From Leptonema illini DSM 21528 (lineage in GTDB: Bacteria; Spirochaetota; Leptospiria; Leptospirales; Leptonemataceae), in NCBI RefSeq assembly GCF_000243335.1, contig NZ_JH597773.1, positions 2,385,728-2,449,727 on the forward strand: a stretch of DNA of 64,000 nucleotides, read 5' to 3'. Shown here piece by piece: positions 44,683 through 55,132 of this stretch. Position 1 is the first letter of the stretch; every line of letters starts with the position of its first letter. The notes beneath the pieces were generated by a model. That model worked only from the letters and a program-made list of their open reading frames with translations, did no database searches and had not been told where the DNA came from. A program made the translations under genes and the position numbers.

Positions 44683-46077
44683 TTAACGTGGAACGGCCTT
44701 CTGTCCTTTTCTCGAATAGTCGATGGAAAGTCCGAGTACGCGGGCCGACTCCTGAGGAGCGTGAAAACCGGTGGAGTTCTCGGCTTCGACAAAGTCAAAG
44801 AGGAACTGCGCCTTGCGCTGGTAATCACGGGCCTGTGTCAGAGCGGCATCCGATGCGCCTTTATCGCGAGCCTTCTTGATATCCTGGATCAGATCGATCA
44901 GTGCATCAAAGGCGACGTTACGCAGCTGCCAGTGGCTATCCTGAATGACGTCGATGCGCTTCTGCAGCTGATCCTCGGGTAACGAATGGCATGTTCCGCA
45001 CGATGCCTGCGTATTCATATACGGGCTTCGCACCTGGTGATCGCTGATCTTGGCGTTGCCCTCACGCTTGAACGGCATATGACAATCCGAACAGGTGACT
45101 CCGGAACGAGCATGAATGCCCTGAGAGAACATCTCGAACTCAGGATGTTGCGCCTTCAATGTCGGAGCGCCGGTCTCTTTATGCGTCCAGTCTTTGAATC
45201 CAACCTTGTCGTAGTAAGCGAGAATCTGATCGGCCTTGAGTCCTTCGGACCACGGATACGTCAGGGTCTTTTCCTGACCTTTAAAATAATACTCCACGTG
45301 GCATTGAGCACAGACATAAGTGCGCATCTCCTGACGGGTCGCATCTCTGTTCACGTCATAGTCCTTGATGCCCTGCGTCGCCTTAAAGGCCTTGAGGCCT
45401 TCCATCAGCGCCGGTCGGGTAACGCGTAGAGACATATCGGTGGCGTTATGACAGTCGATACAGGCGACGGGATGATCGACATGCTCTTTTACCTCGACGT
45501 ATTTCATGGCGTTCATCTTATGAAAGCCGTCGATGATGTCGCCGTTGCCCAGCTTCTTCATGGCGCCATAGGTGGAGGCATGGCAGTTCACACAGGTGCC
45601 AGGCTGACCGACCTTCTGGCGCTCGGTGTAGATCTGGTCTTCAAGCATGTAGGCATGCCCGCGCTCTTCACGAAAATCCTTCGAGAAGGCGTAGCCCGCC
45701 CACATCGTCACAAGCCGCGGATCTTCGTGCAGCTTCGACTGAGCCACCACCGATCGCGGATCGGCCTCAGTCGGCGTATGAGGCATGGCCTCGCTACCGC
45801 CGTAACGCGTGCGACGCATGTCGGCCGTTTTCAGGTAATCTTCGTATTGCATGGGGAAGTTCTTTCCCCAGATGGCCGGATCATTTGTGTCGTCGGTGAT
45901 TTCAACGACGCGAAAAAACGCATGCCGCGCCTGCTCTCTTTTCGAGACGATGTCGACAAGCAAGTACGATAGCAAGCCTCCAACAACAAACCCGAGCACC
46001 GTCGTGATGAAAAAACGACGGTTCCGATGTTCGGGATCATTGTAGAAAGCGGTGAGACGATCGAGGAACTGTTTCAT
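44683..46077 (-). CDS. nrfA: pentahaem cytochrome c nitrite reductase NrfA (CxxCH at haem 1)
   Basis: A 464-residue NrfA with an N-terminal membrane anchor or uncleaved signal (about 22-42). It has the NrfA block DPRLVTMWAGYAFSKDF and five haem sites: CVNCH (162), CIDCH (206), CAQCH (256), then CSDCH and CGTCH. The segment CAQCHVEYYF and the preceding HARSGVT before CSDCH contain the active-site Tyr and His. Most NrfA have CxxCK at haem 1; this one has CxxCH, a known variant. It reduces nitrite to ammonium in the periplasm. nrfH lies 75 bp upstream. Confidence 0.94.
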   Translation of the reverse strand: MKQFLDRLTAFYNDPEHRNRRFFITTVLGFVVGGLLSYLLVDIVSKREQARHAFFRVVEITDDTNDPAIWGKNFPMQYEDYLKTADMRRTRYGGSEAMPHTPTEADPRSVVAQSKLHEDPRLVTMWAGYAFSKDFREERGHAYMLEDQIYTERQKVGQPGTCVNCHASTYGAMKKLGNGDIIDGFHKMNAMKYVEVKEHVDHPVACIDCHNATDMSLRVTRPALMEGLKAFKATQGIKDYDVNRDATRQEMRTYVCAQCHVEYYFKGQEKTLTYPWSEGLKADQILAYYDKVGFKDWTHKETGAPTLKAQHPEFEMFSQGIHARSGVTCSDCHMPFKREGNAKISDHQVRSPYMNTQASCGTCHSLPEDQLQKRIDVIQDSHWQLRNVAFDALIDLIQDIKKARDKGASDAALTQARDYQRKAQFLFDFVEAENSTGFHAPQESARVLGLSIDYSRKGQKAVPR

Positions 46078-46152
46078 TTTAGCTCTCCTGCTTTTCTTTT
46101 TTTATTTCCGTTCGAGATGAGGTTTTCCCGTTTCCCGTTTCTGGACTCTTTC

Positions 46153-46596
46153 TCAGTGACCGGCGTTCTGATGACATCCAAGGCAGTTGATGGCATCGCG
46201 GTGCTCGGTCGTAGCCGCTTTGTAAAAAAGGTCTCCATGACAATTCAAACAGGCCTTCTCGGCGATTGCGCGATTCCTGTCGTTCACGCGAATCGGTTCG
46301 GGATAGCGGCCCGTTGTAAATGCCCAGGAGTGATTGAAGCCGTTCAGCGCCTTTGTCAGATACTTTCCTGCAAAGCCTGGCGGCGTGTGACAGTCGTTGC
46401 ATTGAGCTGCCTGCCTGTGCAGCCCCGTTACCCATCCGGTGTATTGCTCCTGCATGACATGACAGTTCGTGCAGGCTTCGCTCCGATCAGAAAGATAGGA
46501 GTATCCCTTCGCGTACACGAAGGTATAGAAGCCAAGTCCAAGAACCAGTCCGGCCATTACGGGCAGGGCAATGAATTTTAAAGGGATTGAGCCCAT
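46153..46596 (-). CDS. nrfH: tetrahaem quinol dehydrogenase NrfH
   Basis: A 147-residue NapC/NirT-family protein: one N-terminal membrane helix (LPVMAGLVLGLGFYTFVYA) and four haem sites CTNCH, CNDCH, CLNCH and CLGCH. It passes electrons from menaquinol to NrfA at the membrane. It is the first gene of the nrfHA pair. Confidence 0.94.
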   Translation of the reverse strand: MGSIPLKFIALPVMAGLVLGLGFYTFVYAKGYSYLSDRSEACTNCHVMQEQYTGWVTGLHRQAAQCNDCHTPPGFAGKYLTKALNGFNHSWAFTTGRYPEPIRVNDRNRAIAEKACLNCHGDLFYKAATTEHRDAINCLGCHQNAGH

Positions 46597-46865
46597 GCTG
46601 CCGTGATTCTGACACTTCGTTCAGAATATGCAACCCTTTTTTGGATTTAACAGTCATGGACTCGGATTTTACTTGAGAATCACATCCACACGTGCAGGAT
46701 ATACCCGCCCAGGGTAACCCTGACCATCGCTGTTTGCTCCACTACGGAAAAGCAAACCGGCTCAGGTCTTCTTTAATAGGAAGATAATCGTTAATGATCT
46801 CTAACTATACATAATGCGAAGACCCGATGCCAGAGATAATGTATCGATTCATATACTGGAAGATA

Positions 46866-47441
46866 TCAACTTTTTTTTCTGCTCTTCCAGGGAATGTCAG
46901 TGGTTCCGGCAAGATGGTTGGCAAATCGCGCGGCAACAAATAGATAGTCAGACAAGCGATTGACGTATTTCAGAGCACCAGCCAGAACAAGCTCGGGACG
47001 TTCTTCGTGTACCGATGTCATCTGTCTTTCAAGACGGCGACAGACGGTACGTGCCAGATGTAAAAACGATGCAGCCGTCGTTCCTCCTGGTAGAATAAAG
47101 GACTTCATCGGCTCCAGTTGATCGTTCATACGATCAATGGCCAGCTCAAGAGCATGCACGTCGGCCTCTTCGATGACGGACACTCCGGCGTCGCGATAAT
47201 AACCGGCCAGCTCCGCTCCCAGTTCAAAGAGCAGGCACTGTTGCTCTTGCATTTCGCGAAGCAGCTGTCGGCGCTCCTCACCCGGCTCATCGCCGACGAT
47301 GCGCGAAGTTACAAGGCCGAGCACGGCGTTCAACTCATCGGCCGTACCGTACATCTCCACGCGCAGATCATGCTTGGGTACGCGCTCTCCGGTAGCCAGG
47401 CCTGTCATGCCTCCATCGCCTTTCTTTGTATAGATCTTCAT
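46866..47441 (-). CDS. PduO-type ATP:cob(I)alamin adenosyltransferase
   Basis: A 191-residue protein with the PduO fold motifs KIYTKKGDGGMTGLATGERV (ATP-binding start), VEMYGTADELNAVLGLV, FILPGGTTAASFLHLARTVC, RRLERQMT and LKYVNRLSDYLFVAARFAN. It transfers adenosine to cobalamin to make coenzyme B12. Monocistronic or with tmk upstream (76-bp gap). Confidence 0.94.
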   Translation of the reverse strand: MKIYTKKGDGGMTGLATGERVPKHDLRVEMYGTADELNAVLGLVTSRIVGDEPGEERRQLLREMQEQQCLLFELGAELAGYYRDAGVSVIEEADVHALELAIDRMNDQLEPMKSFILPGGTTAASFLHLARTVCRRLERQMTSVHEERPELVLAGALKYVNRLSDYLFVAARFANHLAGTTDIPWKSRKKS

Positions 47442-47517
47442 CTCTTCCTCCTTTAGATCAGCGCTCGCAGCCTTTTCGCGGCTTTCGAGACAGGTTTCGC
47501 ATATGTTTCAATCGCTC

Positions 47518-48171
47518 TCAGTCATCTCCCGCTTTTGCAAGCGTCGCCGCCACCTGCCCGGCAACCACTTGAACCGGCAACGCCGCATCAATGATCACCG
47601 CACTGGCCGGCAATACTTCTCTGTAGGCGTCTCTGATGCGACGCCAGCGATCAGGCCTTTCAAAGACCTCACGATCGCCCGAGCGGGCCTGCATGCGCGC
47701 GAAGGCCGTCTTCTCATCGATATCAAGAAAGATGAGCAGATCGGGACGCGGAAAGTCTGCAAACTCAGCAAGTACGCCTTTCGGGCCGATATCGGCAAAG
47801 GCGCCCTGATAGGCGGCGGTTGAATAAAGATAACGGTCCTGAACGACGATCTCGCCGCGAGAAAGGGACGGCCGCACAAAGGTTTGCAGATTCACCTCGC
47901 GATCGGCACGGAAAAGCCTGATCCACTCCCGGAACTCCGTGGGCTCATCGGAGGAGAGTCGCTTGCGTATTTCAAGGCCCGTTTCCAGCGAGGTGGGCTC
48001 GCGAAGAAAGACGACGGTACGGCTTCGCAGACGATCGACGGCCGACCGGGCCTCTTCGACGACCGGTACCGCTCCCTGAATCCAGTCTGAGAGGACTTGC
48101 AGAGCGGTCGTTTTCCCGGCGCCATCCATGCCTTCGACGACGCAGAAAAGACCTTTTTTTCGAACGTTCAT
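47518..48171 (-). CDS. tmk: thymidylate kinase
   Basis: A 217-residue dTMP kinase: FCVVEGMDGAGKTTALQVLS (P-loop), VVFLREPTSLETGLEIRKRL, IVVQDRYLYSTAAYQGAFAD, and RPDLLIFLDIDEKTAFARMQ. The start at 48171 is the ATG whose peptide leads directly to the P-loop; the open frame reaches 48759 across the divergent gene. It makes dTDP for DNA synthesis. Confidence 0.93.
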   Translation of the reverse strand: MNVRKKGLFCVVEGMDGAGKTTALQVLSDWIQGAVPVVEEARSAVDRLRSRTVVFLREPTSLETGLEIRKRLSSDEPTEFREWIRLFRADREVNLQTFVRPSLSRGEIVVQDRYLYSTAAYQGAFADIGPKGVLAEFADFPRPDLLIFLDIDEKTAFARMQARSGDREVFERPDRWRRIRDAYREVLPASAVIIDAALPVQVVAGQVAATLAKAGDD

Positions 48172-48243
48172 GAGAAATGTATTTACCTGATTCTGCTGCG
48201 ATGCTACTGGTTCCTGGCCCCGGCAATCTGCAAGGAAAACAAT

Positions 48244-49632
48244 ATGGAAAATCGAGCCCTTCAAGAACTCTGGAATCAACCGACCAGAAAGCGAAGCATC
48301 GGAAAGCTCGTATACGAAATCCTCTTCGTAACCGTCGCCGTCATCAACTATATTCTGCTGCTTTTTGATGCCCTGTATCTTTATAAGATGCCCTACTTTC
48401 GCATGACGATGCGCGACGTGCTTCTCAGGCAGGCTCCGGCCATCGTTGAGACCTACGATTCCGTAAAAGGCATTCAGCCGCATCGCTTCACCGTCGCCTA
48501 CGAGAACGACTACAGAGCGCTGAAGATCGCCTTCGAAGATCTTGCCACGGCTCCTCTGCTTGAGCGGCCGGCAAGAGAGCAGCGCATCACCGAACTGCTT
48601 GCCTCGCTTACCGAGCACAGCCGCGACATGATCGATCGCCGCGGCGTCGATAGCCACTTCTATCTCGCCGAAAAGGACGGTGTGCTTGAAATGGTGAAGA
48701 ACATCATTCGCGAGCATCTTCCGAACGAAGAGAATTCGGCAAAGCAGGGCTTCGCGCATTTCTTCAGTCGCGAGAATCTAACCGATGAACGCCGGGCCGA
48801 CGAATTTGCCTTCTTCGAGAAAGAGATCCTGCCTCTCATGCAGGAAAACTACTTTCGCTGGATCGGTGAAGACGGCGAGAAGACCGATTACTTCTATCGC
48901 ATCGATCGCTGGTTCGTTCTCTTCTTTCTTATAGACTTCCTGTTCCGCTGGGCAGGCGCCATTCGCGGCCGGGCTTACCGACGCTGGTATCTCTTTCCCG
49001 TGCATCATTTTTACGAGATCGTTATGCTGTATCCGCCGCATTATTCGGCCGCCCTGCGTCTTCTGCGTATCATTCCCATCTATCTGCGTATGAAGCGGAA
49101 TCGCTTTATTCCCGACGATGGTCTGATGCCGAACATCATTCATGATAACGCGCAGATCATCGCCGCCGAGATTTCTGGCCTTGTCGCATTAAACATCCTC
49201 GACCAGGCAAAGAGCTCTCTCGAAACGAGCGGACGCCTGAACCTCTCGCCGGGCACGACCGAGGCCGTCGAAAAGCTGCTGGCCGCCCGCATGGATCAGT
49301 TCAGCCGGCGTGTGATGCCCGAGATCGAGCCGCAGATCACCGAGATGGTACAGTACTCGATCAACCGTGCGATGGAGCCTTATCTTTTATCGCCGCTGGG
49401 CCCTGTCATCCGCCTTGTTTTGCTGAACGTGCATGCGACGATTCGCGAAGGCCTGGAGGCAGCCTTCTCCGGACCCGAGGGTACGGAACGTCTCAGTCGC
49501 ATTCTCCAGAAGGCGACACATGAGCTGCTTATGAGTCTTACCGACGCTCAATCGCAGGAGTCGCTTATTCGCGATATCACAATCTTTCTCGATCGTTTCA
49601 AGAAGGACCTCGAAGAGCAGATGCAGCGCTGA
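48244..49632 (+). CDS. hypothetical membrane protein
   Basis: A 462-residue protein. One hydrophobic segment near the N-terminus (YEILFVTVAVINYILLLFDA) is followed by a soluble region to ~220. A second membrane part (YRIDRWFVLFFLIDFLFRWA) with Arg-rich RIIPIYLRMKRNRF recalls voltage-sensor-like ion-channel segments. The C-terminal ~170 residues are helical. No definite family. AAGGA precedes the ATG at 48244; the region divergent from tmk holds the promoter. Confidence 0.65.
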   Translation: MENRALQELWNQPTRKRSIGKLVYEILFVTVAVINYILLLFDALYLYKMPYFRMTMRDVLLRQAPAIVETYDSVKGIQPHRFTVAYENDYRALKIAFEDLATAPLLERPAREQRITELLASLTEHSRDMIDRRGVDSHFYLAEKDGVLEMVKNIIREHLPNEENSAKQGFAHFFSRENLTDERRADEFAFFEKEILPLMQENYFRWIGEDGEKTDYFYRIDRWFVLFFLIDFLFRWAGAIRGRAYRRWYLFPVHHFYEIVMLYPPHYSAALRLLRIIPIYLRMKRNRFIPDDGLMPNIIHDNAQIIAAEISGLVALNILDQAKSSLETSGRLNLSPGTTEAVEKLLAARMDQFSRRVMPEIEPQITEMVQYSINRAMEPYLLSPLGPVIRLVLLNVHATIREGLEAAFSGPEGTERLSRILQKATHELLMSLTDAQSQESLIRDITIFLDRFKKDLEEQMQR

Positions 49633-49730
49633 AAGGCGCTCCGAGCATTGACTCTGGCCGACTCGCCGCTCGCCCTTTCCTCTCATCGAAAAAGGAATGC
49701 CTGCAAAGCGGCCCGTGAGTTCCTGAACTC

Positions 49731-51122
49731 ATGAGCCGCGACCTCTTCTCGCCAGCCGCTCCGCTGCCCGAACGCCTTCGCCCCGATCGCATGTCGGATT
49801 TTCAGGGACAGTCCGACCTCGTGCAGAGGCTACAGAAGGCCCCTCTTCATTCCATGATCCTGTACGGTCCGCCTGGCTGCGGCAAGACGACCCTTGCCCG
49901 CCTTCTTGCAAGGAATTCGGGCCGTCCCTTTCATCTGCTCTCAGCGGTGTCGTGTGGTATCAAAGAGGTGCGCGAGATCATCGATAAAGGGCGCCAGGGC
50001 GGAGGCGTGATCCTCTTTCTGGACGAGATCCATCGCTTTAATAAGAGCCAGCAGGACGCCCTGTTGCATGCCGTCGAAGACGGGTCGGTTCTATTAATCG
50101 GCGCCACAACGGAGAATCCATCGTTCGAGGTCATCGGTCCGCTGCTTTCGCGCTGTCAGGTTTATCGTTTGAAGGCTCTTGATGAAGAGCAGCTTGAGGC
50201 CATCCTCGAACGCGGCCTTTCAGAATGCGAACGCGTAGCCGGACGCCCCATCGATCGCACGCTTTTTCGCGAGCATGTGCGCGAGCCTCTTCTCGAAGCG
50301 GCCGGTGGCGATGCGCGCAAGATGCTGCGCTTTCTCGAACTTCTTGTTGAAGAGGCTCGATCTTCAGAGAGGGCGAGCACTCAGCATGATGACAGTGCAG
50401 CGGCAGCCATCGCCATTACCGAAGAGCACGTGAAGTCCGTTCTTTCCGGCAGGGTGCGGCTCTATGACCGGCAGGGCGAGAACCACTTCGACTATGTGAG
50501 CGCCTTCATCAAATCACTTCGCGGATCTGATCCCGATGCAGCCCTTCTTTATCTGGCCGTTATGATCGAAGGCGGCGAAGATCCGCTTTTCATCGCCCGC
50601 CGAATGATCATCTTCGCGTCCGAAGATATCGGCAACGCATCGCCGACAGCGTTAACCATGGCCGTTTCGACCTTTCAGGCTCTGGAGCGCATCGGTATGC
50701 CCGAAGGCCGCATCGTGCTCGGTCAGTGCGCCACCTTTCTCGCCGCCTCGCCGAAAAGCAACGCCTCGTATGTGGCGATCAACGAGGCCCTTGCGCGGGT
50801 AAGCGGCCGACGCATTCCCGTTCCCGATCATCTGCGCAACGCACCGACGGCGACGCATAGAGCGGAGGGAGCGGGACGTGGTTATCAATATCCTCATGAC
50901 TTTCCGGGGCACTTCGTCGAAGAGAATTACTTTCCCGAGGGAGAAAAACGCCAGTTTTACAGGGCCTCACGACAGGGACAGGAGGCCCGTATCGCCGATC
51001 GATTGCAGTATCTCTTCCCGGAACGCCGTTATCCGGCAGCGCCGCAGATGCCGAAAGATCGCCCCTCCAGCTCCGGGGCCGATGCTTCTTCTGCCGACGA
51101 GAAATCAGCGGCCGACGAATGA
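49731..51122 (+). CDS. rarA: replication-associated recombination protein RarA (MgsA)
   Basis: A 463-residue AAA+ ATPase: the RarA start [20 protein letters not shown], Walker [19 protein letters not shown], Walker [21 protein letters not shown], sensor 1 [12 protein letters not shown], arginine finger region [11 protein letters not shown], and the C-terminal MgsA block [20 protein letters not shown] with [16 protein letters not shown]. It acts at stalled forks with SSB. It ends 49 bp from the convergent macrodomain gene. Confidence 0.95.
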   Translation: MSRDLFSPAAPLPERLRPDRMSDFQGQSDLVQRLQKAPLHSMILYGPPGCGKTTLARLLARNSGRPFHLLSAVSCGIKEVREIIDKGRQGGGVILFLDEIHRFNKSQQDALLHAVEDGSVLLIGATTENPSFEVIGPLLSRCQVYRLKALDEEQLEAILERGLSECERVAGRPIDRTLFREHVREPLLEAAGGDARKMLRFLELLVEEARSSERASTQHDDSAAAAIAITEEHVKSVLSGRVRLYDRQGENHFDYVSAFIKSLRGSDPDAALLYLAVMIEGGEDPLFIARRMIIFASEDIGNASPTALTMAVSTFQALERIGMPEGRIVLGQCATFLAASPKSNASYVAINEALARVSGRRIPVPDHLRNAPTATHRAEGAGRGYQYPHDFPGHFVEENYFPEGEKRQFYRASRQGQEARIADRLQYLFPERRYPAAPQMPKDRPSSSGADASSADEKSAADE

Positions 51123-51170
51123 GAGGGCATGCGCTTATTGGAGCGGCCAGGACTGAAAGCTCTGATACGA

Positions 51171-51671
51171 TCAGAGACCCAGCATACTTCTGTACAGGCG
51201 TAAGTTCTCGTCGTCGAAACAGCAGAAGATTACATGCAGCGAATCGGCCGTCGCCAGAAAATCCTGAACGGCCTTCACGGCGATTTGAGCGGCCTCTTCT
51301 TTCGGATAACCATAAACGCCCGTGCTGATATTCGGGAAGGCGACGCTGTGCAGCCCGTTTTCAACGGCAAGCTTGAGCGAGCTTTTATAGCATGATGCAA
51401 GAAGAGCGGCCTCGCCCTGCGAACCGCCTCTAAAAATCGGGCCCACCGTATGAATGACATGCCTGGCCTTGAGACGGTAACCGCCCGTTATACGAGCCTC
51501 GCCGGTCGGGCATCCGCCCAGGGTGCGGCATTCCGCCAGAAGCTCGGGCCCGGCAACTCTATGAATGGCGCCATCCACTCCTCCGCCGCCAAGCAAAGAG
51601 CTGTTCGCCGCATTCACGATAGCATCGACGTCAAGCTTCGTGATATCTCCCTGTAGAACGTCGATCTTCAT
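51171..51671 (-). CDS. macrodomain protein (ADP-ribose / O-acetyl-ADP-ribose hydrolase type)
   Basis: A 166-residue macrodomain of the MacroD/YmdB type: [40 protein letters not shown] and [11 protein letters not shown], then [19 protein letters not shown]. These are the ADP-ribose-binding loops. It overlaps nadD by four bases (ATGA). A role in removing ADP-ribosyl or acetyl groups from NAD-derived metabolites fits the NAD-synthesis neighbour. Confidence 0.93.
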   Translation of the reverse strand: MKIDVLQGDITKLDVDAIVNAANSSLLGGGGVDGAIHRVAGPELLAECRTLGGCPTGEARITGGYRLKARHVIHTVGPIFRGGSQGEAALLASCYKSSLKLAVENGLHSVAFPNISTGVYGYPKEEAAQIAVKAVQDFLATADSLHVIFCCFDDENLRLYRSMLGL

Positions 51672-52354
51672 GCTTCTTCTCTGTACAGGCCGACATGCTT
51701 GATGTAGGCGAAGACGGACTGCGGCAGGCATGCCTTCAGCTGCTCGAATCCGGCGCCCGTAGCGATGGCCTGACGCAGATACGTTGAGGAGCAGGCAGGC
51801 GGCTCAAACGGTATCAAATAAACGTTTGCGACGGGAAAGAATCCCTGAAGCCGGCGGCGCCAGCTCTGCACCTGCGCATCGTCGATGCCGGCGCGATAAA
51901 CGACATAGAGCGGAACACGTCCGAGAATCCAATCGGCCTCTTTCCATTGATCGAAGGATTCGAGGCTATCGGCTCCGATTAGGAGGGCCGTATCTATGCC
52001 GTCGTCGAGGCTCTGAAGCGTCTCGGCCGTATAACTCGGGCCCGGACGACGTAGCTCGGCATCCGAGATAGCGATGCGGGCCTGAAGATCATCCGAAAGG
52101 CCCTGCACGGCCAGCTCAAGCATCTTGAGTCGATGCTCTGCCGGCGCATACTGCCCGGTCCCCTTGAAAGGAGACCGCCCGGCCGGCATGAGCAACACGG
52201 AGCGGGCCAGATCATGTTCGATCACATAGCGGATCAGTGCGAGATGACCGAGATGAACGGGGTTGAACGAACCGCCATAGAGCATGCGGCCCGCCGGCGG
52301 CGGAGTCTTCAACGCATCGCCGCCTCGTAGAATCGAAAGAAGCCTCTCTTTCAT
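51668..52354 (-). CDS. nadD: nicotinate-nucleotide adenylyltransferase
   Basis: A 228-residue Nad[21 protein letters not shown] with the HxGH nucleotidyl-transfer motif, [31 protein letters not shown] and [13 protein letters not shown]. It makes deamido-NAD+ from nicotinate mononucleotide. It is the middle of a proA-nadD-macrodomain operon: its ATG shares one base with the proA stop and its stop overlaps the macrodomain start. Confidence 0.93.
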   Translation of the reverse strand: MKERLLSILRGGDALKTPPPAGRMLYGGSFNPVHLGHLALIRYVIEHDLARSVLLMPAGRSPFKGTGQYAPAEHRLKMLELAVQGLSDDLQARIAISDAELRRPGPSYTAETLQSLDDGIDTALLIGADSLESFDQWKEADWILGRVPLYVVYRAGIDDAQVQSWRRRLQGFFPVANVYLIPFEPPACSSTYLRQAIATGAGFEQLKACLPQSVFAYIKHVGLYREEA

Positions 52355-53643
52355 CAGCTTCGGATCTGGCCCTCACCCGACATCACATACGTCGTCGTCG
52401 TCAGATCTCGCACGCCCATCGGACCGCGCACATGCAGTCGCCCGGTGGAGATGCCTACCTCGGCCCCCATGCCCATCTGCCCGCCATCGTGAAAGCGAGT
52501 CGAACAGTTCACAAAGACGGCGGCCGAATCGACCATACGCTCAAAGCTGCGCGCAGATTCAAGGCTCCGCGTCAGGATGGCCTCGGAATGACCACTGCCA
52601 TATTTATAGATGAAATCTACGGCCTGCTCCAGCGAATCGACTATTTTCACAGAAAGGCGTTCGTCCAGATACTCCGATCCGTATTCCAGATCGGCGTCGG
52701 TCATTTTTTCAACAGAGGGGTAAATGGCATGGCTGCGCTCGCATCCGATCAGGCGGGCCCCTCTGAGAGCAAGGCCGGCCAGCAGCTGCTCCGTATAAGG
52801 AAAACGCGAATGCACAAGCAGATTCTCGATCGCGTTACAGACAGAAGGCCGCTGTAGCTTTGCGTTAGCCGCCACCTCAATGGCCTGATCGAGATCGGCG
52901 CTTTCGTCGATAAACATCGTACAGACGCCTTTATCATGCTTCACGACGGGGATGCGCGTATTCTGCGAAACAAAGCGGATCAGCCCTTCGCCGCCGCGCG
53001 GAACGACAAGATCAATACGATCGTCACGCTCCAGCAGAGCAAGCATGCAGGCACGATCCGTCTCTTCGACGAGCTGCAAAACGCCCGAAGGCAATCCGCA
53101 TATCTCAATCGCCTCGACGAAAATGCGATAGAGGGCGACATTCGAGTGAAAGGCCTCTTTGCCTCCGCGAAGAATGGCCGCATTTCCGCTTTTGATGCAG
53201 AGCGCTCCGACGTCGACGGTGACGTTCGGGCGGGATTCATACACCGTGAAAACGACGCCAAGCGGAACGCGCTTCTGCACCATCTGCACGCCGCTCACAA
53301 GCGTCTGCCCGCGAATCACCTCGCCGACAGGATCGGCAAAGGCGGCAATCTCGCGCACCGCCTTCGCCATAGCGACGATACGCGGAACGTCAAGGCGCAG
53401 ACGATCCTTCATCGCCGACGACATGCCCGACGATACGGCCGCCTCAAGGTCAAGGGCGTTCGCCGTCAGTATGTCCTTCTGCCGCTCATCGGTTTCAAGC
53501 AGCTCTGCAAGTTTTATGAGGATGCCATTTCGTGTGGCAGTGTCGGCCTGACGTATATGGCGAAAGGCATGCCGGGCGTCGGCCGTCAGATCATCGACAT
53601 ACGGCCGGAATGATGCCACCGTTTCGTCGGTCATGGTTTGCAT
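52354..53643 (-). CDS. proA: gamma-glutamyl phosphate reductase
   Basis: A 429-residue ProA of the aldehyde dehydrogenase superfamily: VPLGVVFTVYESRPNVTVDV, LCIKSGNAAILRGGKEAFHS, RIDLVVPRGGEGLIRFVSQN, and KLQRPSVCNAIENLLVH with the catalytic cysteine, then STRFHDGGQMGMGAEVGIST. It makes glutamate semialdehyde for proline. The ATG at 53643 has AGGAGG six bases upstream; another ATG (53649) abuts the site too closely. Confidence 0.95.
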   Translation of the reverse strand: MQTMTDETVASFRPYVDDLTADARHAFRHIRQADTATRNGILIKLAELLETDERQKDILTANALDLEAAVSSGMSSAMKDRLRLDVPRIVAMAKAVREIAAFADPVGEVIRGQTLVSGVQMVQKRVPLGVVFTVYESRPNVTVDVGALCIKSGNAAILRGGKEAFHSNVALYRIFVEAIEICGLPSGVLQLVEETDRACMLALLERDDRIDLVVPRGGEGLIRFVSQNTRIPVVKHDKGVCTMFIDESADLDQAIEVAANAKLQRPSVCNAIENLLVHSRFPYTEQLLAGLALRGARLIGCERSHAIYPSVEKMTDADLEYGSEYLDERLSVKIVDSLEQAVDFIYKYGSGHSEAILTRSLESARSFERMVDSAAVFVNCSTRFHDGGQMGMGAEVGISTGRLHVRGPMGVRDLTTTTYVMSGEGQIRS

Positions 53644-53764
53644 GGTCATCCTCCTGAACCTGAAATAAGACGATTTCTCTATCAGAGCCCGCAACAAAAC
53701 TGGATCTGATAAAACGAAAACGCCTTATCCCCTGTCCTCTGCAATGATTTCTGTGTCAACGAGT

Positions 53765-55132
53765 TCAGGATTTAGCCGTCGAGGCCAGCTCCTGTAACTC
53801 GCTGTGCACCTGCTGTTCGTCGCGTTCGAAATTGGCCATGATGTAGATCCAGATAAGCGAGCACGGAATCCAGAAAAGAATCGAGATCGAAAGCGCCAGG
53901 GTGCGATCGGGAATCATGGTCAGGAACAGGGCGCTGATCGCAGGCCCGAGTCCGCGACCGAGGTCGTCGGTCAGGTTATAGACGGCAAAGACGGCGCTGC
54001 GATTGCGCGGCGAGTTCGTATTGATAAGGATGGCGCGCACGTTTGAGCCCGTCAGACTGATAAGAAAGCCCGTTCCGATATTGAGAACGATAAAGAGCGG
54101 CGTATTCACGATAGAATCGGCCTGAAGCAGATACAGCGACGGAAAGACGCCGAGAAAGGTCGTCACGCCGCAGAAGATCGGCTGTAGCTTTTTATTGCGG
54201 TTATACAGCCACTGGCCGATGATGCCGCCGAAAAAAGTGCCTGCGAAGACGCCGACGGCGGCAAGCGTCACAAGACCGGCCGCCTCGTCTTTCGCAAAGG
54301 AGTAGTGACGTTCGTAGTAGTCCATCATAAACGTGAAAAAGACGCCCCAGGGAACGGTGCCCGGAATGCCCTGTAAGAAGATACCGAGGTTCGTCTTGCT
54401 GCTGAGCACGGCCCGCAGATCCTTCATCGTGAAGCGGTGCGCTTCCATCGAAAGATCTTCGGCGATGCCTTCAAGCTCCTTCTCTGCTCCGCCACGCACG
54501 GGCTCCGGACAGAACAGCCAGTACACAAGGGCGAAGAGAAAAGACGGAGCGGCCACGACGATGAAGCTCGTCCGCCACCCGTTTATCGGATCGGCCTGGC
54601 CGAGAGTGCCGCCCACAAGCTGACCGACGCCGATGCCCAGGCCCATGGCCAGCGAGAGATAGCCGGCGGCGACGGCACGGTGACGGCTTGTGAAATAATC
54701 CCCCAGAACCGAGAAGAGAAGCGGGAATACGCCGCCAAGACCGAATCCGGTTAACGTGCGCAGAATGGCGAATTCGGTGAAGGTCGTGGCGAATCCTGAA
54801 AGAAGGCACGTGCCCTCGCCCAGCACCAGGGTAAAAAGCAGAAGGTTCTTGCGCGAATAACGCTGCGACAGATAACCCATGCTGAGCGAAACCGCTCCAC
54901 CCAGTATGAAGAAGAGAACGGGGATAACGCCGCCCAGATACCAGTCGACATCGGCATCGGTATTCAGACCGAGGGAGCGGCCGATATTCTGCAGATTGGG
55001 AGCGATCAGGTTTTGATCGGCGAAGAGGAAGAAGGCGATGGCTGACACCATCCAGAAGGCAAGAATACCCCGCCATCCGTGTTTTTTTAGATCGCCCAGA
55101 CCGATGTAGTCCAGGGTCGTTTTCTTTTGCAT
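53765..55132 (-). CDS. MFS transporter (Spinster-like)
   Basis: A 455-residue major facilitator with 12 predicted helices. It has MGYLSQRYSRKNLLLF (the A-like loop between helices 2 and 3), ILRTLTGFGLGGVFPLLFSV, and VYNLTDDLGRGLGPAISALF. The pattern resembles Spinster-like and sugar/organic acid carriers. The substrate cannot be predicted. Stands alone. Confidence 0.85.
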   Translation of the reverse strand: MQKKTTLDYIGLGDLKKHGWRGILAFWMVSAIAFFLFADQNLIAPNLQNIGRSLGLNTDADVDWYLGGVIPVLFFILGGAVSLSMGYLSQRYSRKNLLLFTLVLGEGTCLLSGFATTFTEFAILRTLTGFGLGGVFPLLFSVLGDYFTSRHRAVAAGYLSLAMGLGIGVGQLVGGTLGQADPINGWRTSFIVVAAPSFLFALVYWLFCPEPVRGGAEKELEGIAEDLSMEAHRFTMKDLRAVLSSKTNLGIFLQGIPGTVPWGVFFTFMMDYYERHYSFAKDEAAGLVTLAAVGVFAGTFFGGIIGQWLYNRNKKLQPIFCGVTTFLGVFPSLYLLQADSIVNTPLFIVLNIGTGFLISLTGSNVRAILINTNSPRNRSAVFAVYNLTDDLGRGLGPAISALFLTMIPDRTLALSISILFWIPCSLIWIYIMANFERDEQQVHSELQELASTAKS

